Shown in pieces: positions 1 to 9,247 of a DNA stretch of 43,668 nucleotides. How positions within the stretch are numbered: position 1 is the stretch's first letter; every line of letters begins with the position of its first letter. A program made the translations under genes and the position numbers. The notes under the pieces are model-generated. The model was not told the origin of the DNA and did not search any database. It saw nothing but the letters and a program-made list of their open reading frames with translations. This DNA comes from Xenorhabdus sp. BG5 (lineage in GTDB: Bacteria; Pseudomonadota; Gammaproteobacteria; Enterobacterales; Enterobacteriaceae), in NCBI RefSeq assembly GCF_015163665.1, contig NZ_JADEUG010000032.1:1-43668 (forward strand). Reading direction: 5' to 3'.

Positions 1-108
1 ACAGCGCGGTGGTCCCACCTGATCCCATGCCGAACTCAGCAGTGAAACGCCGTAGCGCCGATGGTAGTGTGGGGTCTCCCCATGTGAGAGTAGGACACTG
101 CCAGACAT
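1..108 (+). rRNA. rrf: 5S ribosomal RNA, 3' part
   Basis: The first ~108 bases match the enterobacterial 5S rRNA from about its 13th nucleotide: GCGCGGTGGTCCCACCTGA, then the conserved CCGAACTCAG segment, then the GTGTGGGGTCTCCCC helix, closing with ACTGCCAGACA. The 5' dozen bases lie outside the window. It is followed directly by a strong hairpin terminator, so this is probably the end of an rrn operon. Confidence 0.95.
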
Positions 109-123
109 TCAATTAGTCAGAGA

Positions 124-153
124 AGCCATCCGTCCCCGGATGGCTTTTTTGCG
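124..153 (+). terminator. Rho-independent terminator of the rrn operon
   Basis: Stem AGCCATCCG / CGGATGGCT with loop TCC-C, followed by TTTTTT. It sits 16 bases after the 5S rRNA end and is the expected end of the ribosomal RNA transcript. Confidence 0.9.
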
Positions 154-163
154 TTTAATTTTT

Positions 164-829
164 TTATGATATTTGGTTATTTTTACGTGTATAAGCGGCC
201 AATATCGCCCTTTCTGATAATTCCAGGTAATCTTTCATTGTCTTAGCTGCTTGTTCATTTTTCTCTGAATTGAGTAATTCCAGAATATGCGCGTTTTTAT
301 CGATATAAGGTGCATACAAAAGTTCAGGATCATTCAAAATACCAAAAGCCAAACGCAGTTCTGCGGAAATATTGTGATAGAAAGCGATTAACCTATCACT
401 ATCAGTTAATTCTACGATTGCGGCATGGAAGTGCATATTTTCTGTTCCGGCACCAATCCAATCTTGTTGTTTGCGACATTGTTGAGCGGCTTCAACGGCT
501 TGTTTCATTTTGGCAACACTGGGATGCATTGGATAAGCCTGAGCAAGTGCCTGACATTCAATTAACTGCCGAACTCGATAGATATCAATAATAGATGCGA
601 TATCGGGAGTTGCAACAAACACGCCACGATTAGGTTCATGTTTCAGCAACCCTTCTTGCGTGAGAAGGCGGAACACTTCACGTAATGTATTTCGTGAAAT
701 TTCAAGCTGTTCACTCAACGCAGCTTCTGATAGTCGTTGTCCAGGTAATAACTCCCCAACAACCAGTTTATTTCTGATGGTTTCAGCGATTCTTTTGCTC
801 AAAATTTGGGGAGAATGGTTTTTTTTCAT
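164..829 (-). CDS. GntR-family (FadR/FCD subfamily) transcriptional regulator
   Basis: A 221-residue DNA-binding regulator. Residues ~8-75 form the GntR winged helix (SEAALSEQLEISRNTLREVF is the recognition-helix region). Residues ~80-210 form an all-helical FCD ligand domain with the usual histidines (FHAAIVEL segment and a later DKNAH). It is transcribed divergently from the 5-oxoprolinase/biotin carboxylase genes across a 419-bp gap, so it probably controls that operon in response to an organic or amino acid ligand. This link is inferred from position only. A CGTATACG palindrome 45 bp upstream of its start is a plausible autoregulatory operator. The specific ligand cannot be read from sequence. 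Confidence 0.85.
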   Translation of the reverse strand: MKKNHSPQILSKRIAETIRNKLVVGELLPGQRLSEAALSEQLEISRNTLREVFRLLTQEGLLKHEPNRGVFVATPDIASIIDIYRVRQLIECQALAQAYPMHPSVAKMKQAVEAAQQCRKQQDWIGAGTENMHFHAAIVELTDSDRLIAFYHNISAELRLAFGILNDPELLYAPYIDKNAHILELLNSEKNEQAAKTMKDYLELSERAILAAYTRKNNQIS

Positions 830-1248
830 AGTTATCCGTTAGATTTAATGGCTGATAACAAACACCTTCAAAGCGTATACGAAAGCGAATCTTCACATAT
901 TCCTCGATAACCAGCAAGTTACAACCATCGAACCTTTATAGGGCAATATCATTGCGTCTATTGCACTTAAATTGTGCATCCTGGCGATAAATCCAACGAA
1001 AAATGTTAATAAAGTGATCTCTATTGGATTTTGAAGATCGATAACACAAATTTGTTTGCTTATTTCCTCAGCAGATCTTATTTATTGTTCAACAATATAT
1101 TCATTTTAATCAAACAATCTGCTTCTTTAGTTTCATAATGATACAGATATTTTTTAATAAACAATGAGTTATGTTTTGATGTGGCACATGAGTGCCATGT
1201 CTGACGGTTCAATTTTTGAGTTTTTGAAATCAGCTTAGGGAAATCATC
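830..1248. other. Divergent intergenic region between the GntR regulator and pxpA
   Basis: A 419-bp AT-rich control region without a credible gene. It holds a CGTATACG palindrome near the regulator and an imperfect dyad TGGCAC-N4-GTGCCA at 1182-1197, about 50 bp before pxpA. Either could be an operator. No convincing RNA gene is seen. Confidence 0.5.
870..885. promoter_or_regulatory. Candidate GntR/FCD operator
   Basis: AAAGCGTATACGAAAG contains the perfect 8-bp palindrome CGTATACG. This fits the loose GT-N(0-2)-AC core known for FCD-type GntR operators. It lies about 45 bp upstream of the regulator start, suggesting autoregulation. Inference only. Confidence 0.35.
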
Positions 1249-2016
1249 ATGATAAAAACGATCGATTTAAATAGTGATCTTGGTGAAAGTTTTGGTCAAT
1301 GGCGGATGGGAAATGATGAAGAAATACTGGGTATCGTTAGTAGTGCTAACGTTGCCTGTGGTTTTCATGCGGGCGATCCTGTTGGAATTTTGCGAACATT
1401 GAAATCAGCGCAGAGAAATAATGTAGCAATAGGTGCCCATGTTTCTTATCCCGATTTGGTTGGCTTTGGGCGACGTAAAATGGATATAGCCAATCATGAA
1501 CTTACCGCTGATGTTATATACCAGATTGGTGCCTTGCAAGGATTGGCTGCGGCGGCAGGTACTAAAGTGAGTTATGTTAAACCTCATGGCGCGCTTTATA
1601 ACACGATCGCAAATGACGAATATCAGGCAATTGCTGTTATTGAAGGAATTCTGGCGATAGATCCTAACCTTGTGTTGGTCGGTCTGGCGGGATCAAACAT
1701 TCTCAAATTAGCTCAGGAAAGCGGGTTGAGCACTATAGCAGAAGCGTTTGCTGATCGTGCTTATACCTTACAAGGAGAATTAGTTTCCCGTCGTGAAACG
1801 GGGTCTGTTTTGCATGATGCGGATCTCGTTGCTCAACGTATGTTGCGATTGGTGACAGAAGGGGGAGTTGAGTCAATTGATGGCAAATTTACCCCTATTC
1901 AGGCGGATTCAATTTGTGTACATGGTGATACTCCTGGCGCGGTAGCGATGGCAAAACAGGTTAAGACAGTTTTGCAGCAGGCAGGAATAACTATTCAGCC
2001 ATTTATTCATTCATAA
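1249..2016 (+). CDS. pxpA: 5-oxoprolinase subunit A (LamB/YcsF family)
   Basis: A 255-residue protein of the LamB/YcsF family. The PxpA subunit works with PxpB and PxpC in ATP-dependent opening of 5-oxoproline (pyroglutamate) to glutamate. Family signatures are visible: the N-terminal [22 protein letters not shown], the [15 protein letters not shown] segment and VKPHGALYN, plus [11 protein letters not shown] near the end. Length is normal for the family. The ATG is preceded by AGGGAAATC. The next gene, a PxpB-PxpC fusion, follows 43 bp downstream, so the three subunits are co-transcribed. Confidence 0.93.
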   Translation: MIKTIDLNSDLGESFGQWRMGNDEEILGIVSSANVACGFHAGDPVGILRTLKSAQRNNVAIGAHVSYPDLVGFGRRKMDIANHELTADVIYQIGALQGLAAAAGTKVSYVKPHGALYNTIANDEYQAIAVIEGILAIDPNLVLVGLAGSNILKLAQESGLSTIAEAFADRAYTLQGELVSRRETGSVLHDADLVAQRMLRLVTEGGVESIDGKFTPIQADSICVHGDTPGAVAMAKQVKTVLQQAGITIQPFIHS

Positions 2017-2059
2017 GTATGGATTGCATTGATATGGTTAATAATTTGTGGAGATAACC

Positions 2060-3688
2060 TTGCGTTTTTTACCTGTTAATAGTAATACCATCATGGTTGA
2101 ATTGGGTGGATTAGCAGAAACATTGGCTCTGCTTGATTCACTGAATATGGCACCTATTTTGGGAATTGAAGAACTTATTCCGGCAGCGAGAACGCTGATG
2201 GTTTGTTTTCATCCGGCAAAAATATCAATCCAACAATTGGCGGCAGAAATCAGTAGCCGGGATTTGCAAGAGCGCAGTCATACAACGGGAAAAAGCATAG
2301 AAATTCCTGTGCATTACAACGGTGATGATCTCGCACTGGTTGCGGAAATATTGGGATGTACTGTCCAGGAGGTTATCCAGCAACATACCGAAAATGAATA
2401 TACCGTCGCCTTCACTGGTTTTGCCCCTGGGTTTGCCTATATGGTATCGAATACCTCACAATGGAATATACCTCGCCGCAAAACCCCCCGAACGCGCATT
2501 CCGGCGGGTGCTGTTGCATTGGCAGGGGAATTCAGCAGCATTTATCCGCAGGTAAGCCCTGGAGGATGGCAGCTTATCGGTATTACGACCGAACGTATGT
2601 GGGATCTTTCCCGTCCATCTCCGGCCTTATTGCAACCGGGTTATCGTGTTAACTTTCGAGATGTTGGGCGTCACCCTGCAACAATCAGCTTACCTAAAAC
2701 TGGTGCGACTGAAATTAATCAGCCTGAAATACCGGACAGTAACATGGCTCTAACTCCAGAGGCTTCCTGTCATCTGGAAATTTTGTCTGTGGGATTACTG
2801 ACCTTATTGCAAGATCTGGGGCGGGTTGGACAGGCAAAATCGGGGATCTCAGCATCGGGTGCAATGGATAAAAGCGCCTTGCGCAGCGCAAACCGTATTG
2901 TTGGTAATCCCTCTGACTACGGTTGTCTGGAGATCGTTCAGGGCGGGTTTAAGGCGATCGCACATGGACAGATGCTGGGTGCAATTACGGGAGCACCATG
3001 TCCAATAGAGATCAAAACGCTATCGGGTGAAATATTCCAAGTGAATACTTACCAACCGATTGATTTAAACGATGGTGACGAAATTTACTTGGGTGTTCCT
3101 GTCGCTGGCATGCGTTCATATTTATCGGTACGTGGCGGCTTTACTGTTCCGGCCATTTTATCCAGTCATTCATTTGATACTCTGTCCAATATTGGGCCTG
3201 CTCCGTTGAGAATGAATGATAAATTAGTTGTCGGTGAAACATCTCACTGTGCAGCGATATCTATCTCTGAAACGCCGGCTTTTGACATGCCAAATAAAGA
3301 TGAAATCGTCGTATTGGATATCTTATTTGGGCCTCGTACAGATTGGTTTACGCAAGAATCCATTGACTTATTGAGCAAGCAGATTTGGCAGGTAACACCT
3401 CAATCCAATCGGATTGGTTTGAGGCTAAATGGTGAATGCTCACTATCGCGAATTAAGTTACAAGAATTACCCAGCGAAGGAACATGTATGGGGGCGATAC
3501 AAATTCCTGCCAGTGGGCAGCCGGTACTATTTTTGGCTGACCATCCATTGACCGGAGGATATCCAGTTATCGCTTCAGTCGCTGATTATCACCTCGATCT
3601 TGCTGGCCAGATCCCCGTTAATGCCAAAATTCGGTTCAATCCCATTAGCCAATTCCATGAAATTCAAGGGAGTAATGATTTGCTATGA
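2060..3688 (+). CDS. pxpBC: Fused 5-oxoprolinase subunits B and C (PxpB-PxpC, KipI-KipA type)
   Basis: One 542-residue chain carries what E. coli makes as two proteins. Residues ~1-215 are PxpB/KipI-like, with [31 protein letters not shown] and the SPGGWQLIG segment. Residues ~230-540 are the PxpC/KipA biotin-dependent carboxyltransferase-like domain, with [23 protein letters not shown] and a late [14 protein letters not shown]. The start chosen is TTG at 2060, because GGAG lies six bases upstream; GTG at 2048 would leave no ribosome site. The stop overlaps the next start (ATGA), implying translational coupling to the biotin carboxylase. The same domain pair forms the carboxyltransferase half of urea carboxylase, so a carboxylation role is possible. 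Confidence 0.88.
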   Translation: MRFLPVNSNTIMVELGGLAETLALLDSLNMAPILGIEELIPAARTLMVCFHPAKISIQQLAAEISSRDLQERSHTTGKSIEIPVHYNGDDLALVAEILGCTVQEVIQQHTENEYTVAFTGFAPGFAYMVSNTSQWNIPRRKTPRTRIPAGAVALAGEFSSIYPQVSPGGWQLIGITTERMWDLSRPSPALLQPGYRVNFRDVGRHPATISLPKTGATEINQPEIPDSNMALTPEASCHLEILSVGLLTLLQDLGRVGQAKSGISASGAMDKSALRSANRIVGNPSDYGCLEIVQGGFKAIAHGQMLGAITGAPCPIEIKTLSGEIFQVNTYQPIDLNDGDEIYLGVPVAGMRSYLSVRGGFTVPAILSSHSFDTLSNIGPAPLRMNDKLVVGETSHCAAISISETPAFDMPNKDEIVVLDILFGPRTDWFTQESIDLLSKQIWQVTPQSNRIGLRLNGECSLSRIKLQELPSEGTCMGAIQIPASGQPVLFLADHPLTGGYPVIASVADYHLDLAGQIPVNAKIRFNPISQFHEIQGSNDLL

Positions 3689-5457
3689 ACACCACTGTGA
3701 ACCCTTTAAATAACAAAATTAATAAGAAAGTGCTGATTGCCAACCGTGGTGAAATTGCTGTTCGGATCATTCGAGCTTGCTGCGATTATGGAGTACAGAC
3801 AGTCGCTGTCTATGCGGATGCCGATATCAACGCACAACACGTTCAACTGGCTGATGAGGCTTATTCTTTGGGAGGAAATAGCCCTACAGAAACTTACCTC
3901 AATATTCCTCGTTTGCTGGAGATAGCGAAGAGAGCTGGAGCAACCCTGGTGCATCCAGGTTACGGTTTTTTATCTGAGCGAGCGGAATTTGCCCGGGCAG
4001 TGATTGAGGCTGGCTTAACCTGGATTGGCCCTAACCCTGAAACGATTGATAAGCTGGGAGACAAGGTTAAGGCGCGTAAGATAGCCCAGAAAGTGGGAGC
4101 GCCGTTGGTGGTTGGGACATCCGAACCCGTTAAAAATGTACAGGAGGTTGTTGCTTTTGCGGAGCAACATGGCTTGCCGATTGCCATCAAAGCGGCTTTT
4201 GGTGGCGGTGGACGAGGCTTGAAAGTTGCCTGGCGCATGGATGAAGTGGCAGAACTTTATCACTCAGCGGTACGTGAGGCGACAGCGGCATTTGGCCGTG
4301 GTGAATGTTTTATTGAGCAATTTTTGGATAAACCACGCCATATAGAAGCACAGGTTATTGCCGATAAGCAGGGTAATGTTGTGGTACTTGGCACCCGTGA
4401 CTGCTCTTTACAACGTCGTAACCAAAAATTAGTAGAAGAAGCACCCGCGCCATTTTTAACTCAGGAACAACGAGAACGTATTCATCAGTCAGCAAAAGCC
4501 ATTTGTGAGGAAGCCAATTATGTGGGAGCGGGTACTGTCGAATTTTTACTGAGCACAGAGGGAACGCTTTCTTTCTTGGAAGTAAATACTCGCTTACAAG
4601 TGGAACATCCTGTGACAGAAGAGACAACAGGCATTGATCTGGTTATCGAGCAGTTGCGGGTAGCGGAAGGTCATCCATTAAGCATTCGGGAAACACCTAT
4701 CCCAAGAGGGCACTCGTTTGAATTTCGTATTAATGCGGAAGATGCGGCGAAAGGTTTCCTGCCAACATCAGGCACAATCACCGAATTTATCTCGCCTGCT
4801 GGCCCTGGTATTCGTTTGGACTCTGGTGTGAATAATGGCTCTACAATTCCGGCCACCTTTGATTCACTAATGGCAAAATTAATTGTCACAGGTGCGACCC
4901 GAGAACAGGCTATTGTTCGGGCACGTCGGGCATTGAAAGAATTTAAGATCCGTGGCGTAGCCTCCGTTTTGCCTTTCCACCAAGCGGTAATGGCGCATCC
5001 TGATTTTATTTCTGGTGATAAATTCAATGTCCATACCCGCTGGATTGAAACAGATTTTGTGAATGAACTTGAGGCTTCATTACGTCAGTTTCCGCTTGAA
5101 GATAAAAATATTACCCGCACTTTTATTGAGATTGATGGCCGCAGGCATGAATTGGGATTGCCATTGGATTTATTGGCACATTTAGCCCCTGTGGGTGAAC
5201 AGCAATTTTCGCCGTCTGTCATAAAGGAAAAACTGCCGGAAGATCTTCGTCAGGTAAAAGCCCCTATTTCCGGTATCCTGCATGCTTGGATGGTTAAAGA
5301 AGGTGAGCAAGTCAGTGAAGGTGATGTGATTGCAGTGATGGAAGCCATGAAAATGGAAGTACAAATCAATGCTCATCGTTCAGGAAAAATCACACTCTGT
5401 TCCCAGACAGGGAATTATCAGGATGCAGGAAGTGTTCTGGCTAACATAGGTGAGTAA
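3685..5457 (+). CDS. Biotin carboxylase fused to a biotin carboxyl carrier domain
   Basis: 590 residues, about 140 longer than a stand-alone AccC because a carrier domain is attached. Residues ~13-455 are the ATP-grasp biotin carboxylase: the N-terminal [16 protein letters not shown], the glycine-rich loop [13 protein letters not shown], and [15 protein letters not shown] near the active site. Residues ~515-590 form a biotinyl domain, with the acceptor lysine at 556 in EAMKME. It overlaps the PxpBC stop by four bases. It is unlikely to be the housekeeping acetyl-CoA carboxylase subunit, which is normally unfused and next to accB. With the upstream carboxyltransferase-like fusion it resembles a urea carboxylase split into two proteins. 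The true substrate is unknown. Confidence 0.9.
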   Translation: MNTTVNPLNNKINKKVLIANRGEIAVRIIRACCDYGVQTVAVYADADINAQHVQLADEAYSLGGNSPTETYLNIPRLLEIAKRAGATLVHPGYGFLSERAEFARAVIEAGLTWIGPNPETIDKLGDKVKARKIAQKVGAPLVVGTSEPVKNVQEVVAFAEQHGLPIAIKAAFGGGGRGLKVAWRMDEVAELYHSAVREATAAFGRGECFIEQFLDKPRHIEAQVIADKQGNVVVLGTRDCSLQRRNQKLVEEAPAPFLTQEQRERIHQSAKAICEEANYVGAGTVEFLLSTEGTLSFLEVNTRLQVEHPVTEETTGIDLVIEQLRVAEGHPLSIRETPIPRGHSFEFRINAEDAAKGFLPTSGTITEFISPAGPGIRLDSGVNNGSTIPATFDSLMAKLIVTGATREQAIVRARRALKEFKIRGVASVLPFHQAVMAHPDFISGDKFNVHTRWIETDFVNELEASLRQFPLEDKNITRTFIEIDGRRHELGLPLDLLAHLAPVGEQQFSPSVIKEKLPEDLRQVKAPISGILHAWMVKEGEQVSEGDVIAVMEAMKMEVQINAHRSGKITLCSQTGNYQDAGSVLANIGE

Positions 5458-5486
5458 TTAATATACCTCATTCTCGTCTTTAAAGT

Positions 5487-5515
5487 TATTTACATTTCTC
5501 TTAGAAATGTAAATA
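5487..5515. promoter_or_regulatory. Perfect 12-bp inverted repeat upstream of the TonB receptor
   Basis: TATTTACATTTC and GAAATGTAAATA are perfect inverted arms around TCTTA. The site is 30 bp after the biotin carboxylase stop and 37 bp before the receptor start. It has no T-run, so it looks more like an operator than a terminator. Overlapping bases 5512-5530 weakly resemble a Fur box (AATAATAATGCTTCTCAAT), which would fit an iron-uptake receptor, but the match is poor. Confidence 0.4.
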
Positions 5516-5551
5516 ATAATGCTTCTCAATAGTATTTTTGCCTGAAAATAA

Positions 5552-7642
5552 ATGTCTAAAATTACCAAAATTTACGCTAGCCTGGCGAAAAGTGGCCTGT
5601 GTGTTCCTTTGATGTCCGCATCTATGCTGACAGTCGCTATCTCTACCAACGCATTTGCAAATGCTGAAAATACGACTAAGAAATCGACTAATACTAGCGA
5701 TACATTGGTTGTTATTGCGGATAATAATGCCCAAGGTGCACCAGAAGATAGAAAAGTCAGCCGTAATGAAATCAGAGTTAAGCAAGCACAAAGTGTCGGT
5801 GAGATTTTAAAGAATGTACCGGGCGTACAAGCCGGTCACCCTAGCGCTTTAGGGCAACGCTTTAAAATCCGTGGCATGGATGATCAATTCATCAACGTGA
5901 CGATTGATGGCGCAAGGCAAGAAGGATATCACTTCCACCATGCAGGAAATTACGGTATCGATCCTGAAATGTTGAAGCAAGTTGATATCAAGGTTGGTAG
6001 TAACAGTATTACCTACGATACCGGTGCTATTGGAGGTGCATTAAAATTTGAGACTGTTGATGCCGGTGATCTGTTAGAGCCAGGACAACTCTTTGGCGCT
6101 AAAGGAAAATTAAACTACTCAAGCAATGGTTCTGAATTCCAACAATCCTTGGCGACTTATGGCCGATTGGGTGCTGTTGATTTATTAGGTTACTTTACCC
6201 ATCGCGATATGCACAACTCTAAATCTGGCAGGGATAGTAGCGGACGAGACTCAATTCCGACAGATGGAAAACTATACAATTACTTATTAAAAGCGAAATT
6301 TAATCTGACAGACGAGCAGTATATTAATGTATCAAAAGAAAATTATAAAAATGATGCAGCAACCAGCTTTAGATTAAATTTTGGACAGGATGTAAATAAC
6401 GGGAAGAAAGCGAAGTATGCTATCGATCGCGACACCCATAATATCACTTATGGGTATACGCCAATCGATAATGACCTGATTGATTTAAAACTATCCGCTT
6501 ACCATACTGAACAAACCTCTACCCATATGAAGCCTATAAATGGGGACGGGAATGGGTTCGACAGTATTGTTAGAACCCAAGGTATTAAGGTTCGTAATAC
6601 CTCTAGTTTTGATACCCAGAAGTTAACTCATGCTTTAACCTATGGGTATGAATATTTTGATACCAGAATGAGGTTCACTGATGTAGATAAAAATATTCAT
6701 AAAAAAGAAGTAGAAAAAGCAAACTCATCATCCGTTTACTTAGAGGATGACATTCAAATTGCCGATTTTCATGTTATACCGGGTATCAGGTGGGATCACT
6801 ATAAATACCAGACGATTAATAAACAGCATGAATCGTTTGAGAAAACTTATACTCACTTCTCAAAAGCACTTGGCTTAAAATACGAGCTTGGCGCGTCCAC
6901 AACATTATTTGCCAATTACACTGAACTCTTTAGGGGTCCATTGGGCAAAGAGTTGATGGGGATATCTAACCATAGCAATAACCTGAAAGCCACAACTGGT
7001 TATAACCTGGAAACAGGATTAGCAGGTACTTATCCTGGTGTTTTTGCTGACAATGATTCACTGGTTGTATTAGGTAAAGTGTTCCAAACAAACTTTAAAA
7101 ACCTGTCTACAACTTTAGCCAAGAATGAGCTACATAATATCCCGAAAGCCAGACTGCAAGGGTTTGAATTAGCGACTGGCTATAAACTGGATAATTTGTC
7201 TTTAAAAGCCACTTATGCCAAAGTCAATAACAAAATTATTGAAGGTAATGGGCTGTTTGATAAGGCATTTACCAGAGGATTAGAGTTTGAGCCGTCAGTG
7301 GGTGACTCTATCACAGTAGGTGGTAGTTACCTATTTGACACAACTGACATTGAATTCGGCTGGAATACCCGCTTTGTTCTGTCAAAGAACTCAAAAGGTA
7401 AAGACACAAATGATAAGAAAGAAGTCATTATTGTCGATATACATAAACAGGGATATGGCGTAAGTAATATGTATGTCTCTTGGGCGCCAAAAACCGGAGC
7501 ATTTAAAAATACCGAACTCCAGTTTGGTATTGATAATGTCTTCGACAAACGTCACAACGAACATTCTTATTATTTGAAGAGTTACCAAGGACAAGAAGAG
7601 AAAGGCCGCACATATAAAGCGACAATTTCTTATAAGTTCTAA
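5552..7642 (+). CDS. TonB-dependent outer-membrane receptor (heme or siderophore type)
   Basis: A 696-residue outer-membrane receptor. A signal peptide spans about residues 1-36, ending in the AFA cleavage motif. Next comes the plug domain (~50-170), with VGEILKNVPGVQAG, KIRGMDDQFINVTIDG and the GAIGGALKFET end. A 22-strand-type beta barrel follows and closes with the aromatic C-terminus ATISYKF. The segment YTELFRGPLGKELM resembles the FRAP box of heme receptors, but the partner NPDL box is not clear, so a siderophore ligand is equally possible. It stands alone, with a terminator 39 bp after its stop and a dyad element before it. No periplasmic or ABC uptake partners are next to it. Confidence 0.85.
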   Translation: MSKITKIYASLAKSGLCVPLMSASMLTVAISTNAFANAENTTKKSTNTSDTLVVIADNNAQGAPEDRKVSRNEIRVKQAQSVGEILKNVPGVQAGHPSALGQRFKIRGMDDQFINVTIDGARQEGYHFHHAGNYGIDPEMLKQVDIKVGSNSITYDTGAIGGALKFETVDAGDLLEPGQLFGAKGKLNYSSNGSEFQQSLATYGRLGAVDLLGYFTHRDMHNSKSGRDSSGRDSIPTDGKLYNYLLKAKFNLTDEQYINVSKENYKNDAATSFRLNFGQDVNNGKKAKYAIDRDTHNITYGYTPIDNDLIDLKLSAYHTEQTSTHMKPINGDGNGFDSIVRTQGIKVRNTSSFDTQKLTHALTYGYEYFDTRMRFTDVDKNIHKKEVEKANSSSVYLEDDIQIADFHVIPGIRWDHYKYQTINKQHESFEKTYTHFSKALGLKYELGASTTLFANYTELFRGPLGKELMGISNHSNNLKATTGYNLETGLAGTYPGVFADNDSLVVLGKVFQTNFKNLSTTLAKNELHNIPKARLQGFELATGYKLDNLSLKATYAKVNNKIIEGNGLFDKAFTRGLEFEPSVGDSITVGGSYLFDTTDIEFGWNTRFVLSKNSKGKDTNDKKEVIIVDIHKQGYGVSNMYVSWAPKTGAFKNTELQFGIDNVFDKRHNEHSYYLKSYQGQEEKGRTYKATISYKF

Positions 7643-7680
7643 TCAACATATATTAAAGGTTTCAAATACCTTTCGTAACA

Positions 7681-7708
7681 AGTCTGCGGTTTATCCGCAG
7701 ACTTTTTC
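7681..7708 (+). terminator. Rho-independent terminator of the TonB receptor gene
   Basis: Perfect 9-bp stem AGTCTGCGG / CCGCAGACT around TTTAT, followed by TTTTT. It lies 39 bp after the receptor stop and separates it from the convergent frd operon. Confidence 0.9.
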
Positions 7709-7732
7709 CTAAGATTATTTTCCAATTCGCAA

Positions 7733-8086
7733 TTACAGCGTAAAAATCCCAATTAAAGCGATAACAGTCAAAATCGCGGCTGCACCATAAAACACCCACT
7801 TACTGGCGGGAATAGGGATTTGTAGATCGTGCATACCATGATGCAAGCGGTGCAAACCGCACCATAAAGGCAGGCTAATCATCAACAGTAAAAAGATGCG
7901 GCCAATAAAGCTCTGGCAAAATGTCAGAATGCGTTCATAAGAAAGCGCTTCTGGTGCCAATCCCAGTGGCAGCAAGATACCCAGCAGCAGAATAATTGCT
8001 GGCCCAATAATAGCGCTCCACATACCGCCGGCACCAAACAGCCCCCAGAAAATCGGTTCATCGGAACGCTTAGGTACTTGATTCAT
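7733..8086 (-). CDS. frdD: Fumarate reductase membrane anchor subunit D
   Basis: A 117-residue integral membrane protein with three hydrophobic helices. It is one of the two anchors that hold the FrdAB catalytic dimer at the inner membrane and bind menaquinol. It is recognised by [20 protein letters not shown] at the N-terminus and [18 protein letters not shown] in the middle, nearly as in E. coli FrdD. It is the last gene of frdABCD, starting 16 bp after frdC. Confidence 0.97.
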   Translation of the reverse strand: MNQVPKRSDEPIFWGLFGAGGMWSAIIGPAIILLLGILLPLGLAPEALSYERILTFCQSFIGRIFLLLMISLPLWCGLHRLHHGMHDLQIPIPASKWVFYGAAAILTVIALIGIFTL

Positions 8087-8102
8087 CAGATCCTCCTTGG
8101 GG

Positions 8103-8498
8103 TTAGAAAAACAGGGCTACGCCGAGGATCACGACGGTAGCAATAATCGTAATTGCCCATAGCAACTTGATAATCGGCCCTGGTGGCATTTTCTCATTCT
8201 TAACGATAAGATTGAGTGCCTTGGGCGCCAGCTCAAACCAGGTTTTGGTATGCAGTAATGTAGCCAACAAGGTGATGATATTAATCAGCAACACCAAGGG
8301 ATTTTGCAGAAAAGAGACAAACCCCGCCCAGCTTTCAGGGCCACCTTTCAGGGCAAACAGACCGTAAAGGACTAAGATACTGAACCAAACGGTGGGGATG
8401 GCTGTCCCTTCACGTAACATATAGAAGCGATAAAAACCCAGTTTACGCCACCAGTTAGATTCCATACCACGCACATAAGGCTTACGTTTTGTCGTCAT
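8103..8498 (-). CDS. frdC: Fumarate reductase membrane anchor subunit C
   Basis: A 131-residue membrane anchor with three hydrophobic helices, equal in length to E. coli FrdC. Diagnostic segments are [16 protein letters not shown] at the start and [14 protein letters not shown] before the last helix; the latter region contributes to quinol binding. It sits 14 bp after frdB in the same operon. Confidence 0.97.
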   Translation of the reverse strand: MTTKRKPYVRGMESNWWRKLGFYRFYMLREGTAIPTVWFSILVLYGLFALKGGPESWAGFVSFLQNPLVLLINIITLLATLLHTKTWFELAPKALNLIVKNEKMPPGPIIKLLWAITIIATVVILGVALFF

Positions 8499-8512
8499 TA
8501 CTCTTTCCTCCC

Positions 8513-9247
8513 TTATTGTGGTTTCAGCATGGAGATAAGGAAATCTTTAGCACTTTCTGCTTTGCTCTGCTGAATCGCACCGGCTGGATCAACATGTTTC
8601 GGACATACTTCAGAGCAGTAACCGACAAAAGTACAAGACCAGACGCCATTATCGCTGTTGATTTGCGGCATACGTTCTTTCTTGCCGTGATCGCGGCTAT
8701 CAAGGTTATAGCGATGTGCCAGCGTGACTGCGGCAGGCCCAATGAATTCAGGATTCAGGCCAAATTGAGGACAGGCGGCATAGCACAAGCCACAATTGAT
8801 ACAACCGGAAAATTGATGATATTTTGCCATCTGGGCAGGTGTTTGCACATTTGGGCCATCGGTGGGTCTGCGATCATTGCCAATGATATAAGGTTTGATA
8901 GCTTCCAGGCTCTCAATAAAGTGAGTCATATCCACAACCAGATCCCGCTCAATGGGGAAATTGCCTAGTGCTTCAACTTTCATCCCTTGAGCATAATCGC
9001 GCAGGAACGTTTTACAGGCCAGTTTTGGTACACGGTTTACCATCATGCCGCAGGAACCACAGATTGCCATGCGGCAGGACCAGCGGTAGGAGAGGTCAGG
9101 CGCCAGATTGTCCTTGATATAACCCAATGCATCCAGCAGTGAAGTTTGTTCATCGTAAGGCACTTCATAAGTGACGAAATAGGGTTCACTGTCAATTTCC
9201 GGGTTATAGCGCATGACTTCCATTTTCAGATTATTCATCTCAGCCAT
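8513..9247 (-). CDS. frdB: Fumarate reductase iron-sulfur subunit B
   Basis: 244 residues, the same length as E. coli FrdB. It carries electrons from menaquinol to the flavoprotein. The N-terminal [2Fe-2S] ferredoxin domain has [17 protein letters not shown]. The C-terminal domain carries [16 protein letters not shown] and [15 protein letters not shown] for the [4Fe-4S] and [3Fe-4S] clusters. The start is the ATG giving [11 protein letters not shown]; further in-frame sequence upstream lies inside frdA and is not homologous. It overlaps the frdA stop by a few bases, as in the E. coli operon. Confidence 0.97.
   Translation of the reverse strand: MAEMNNLKMEVMRYNPEIDSEPYFVTYEVPYDEQTSLLDALGYIKDNLAPDLSYRWSCRMAICGSCGMMVNRVPKLACKTFLRDYAQGMKVEALGNFPIERDLVVDMTHFIESLEAIKPYIIGNDRRPTDGPNVQTPAQMAKYHQFSGCINCGLCYAACPQFGLNPEFIGPAAVTLAHRYNLDSRDHGKKERMPQINSDNGVWSCTFVGYCSEVCPKHVDPAGAIQQSKAESAKDFLISMLKPQ

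Noticed and set aside
8489-8968. A 159-codon plus-strand gene opposite frdB
   Set aside because: Entirely antisense to a conserved frdB with no ribosome site or recognisable domain.
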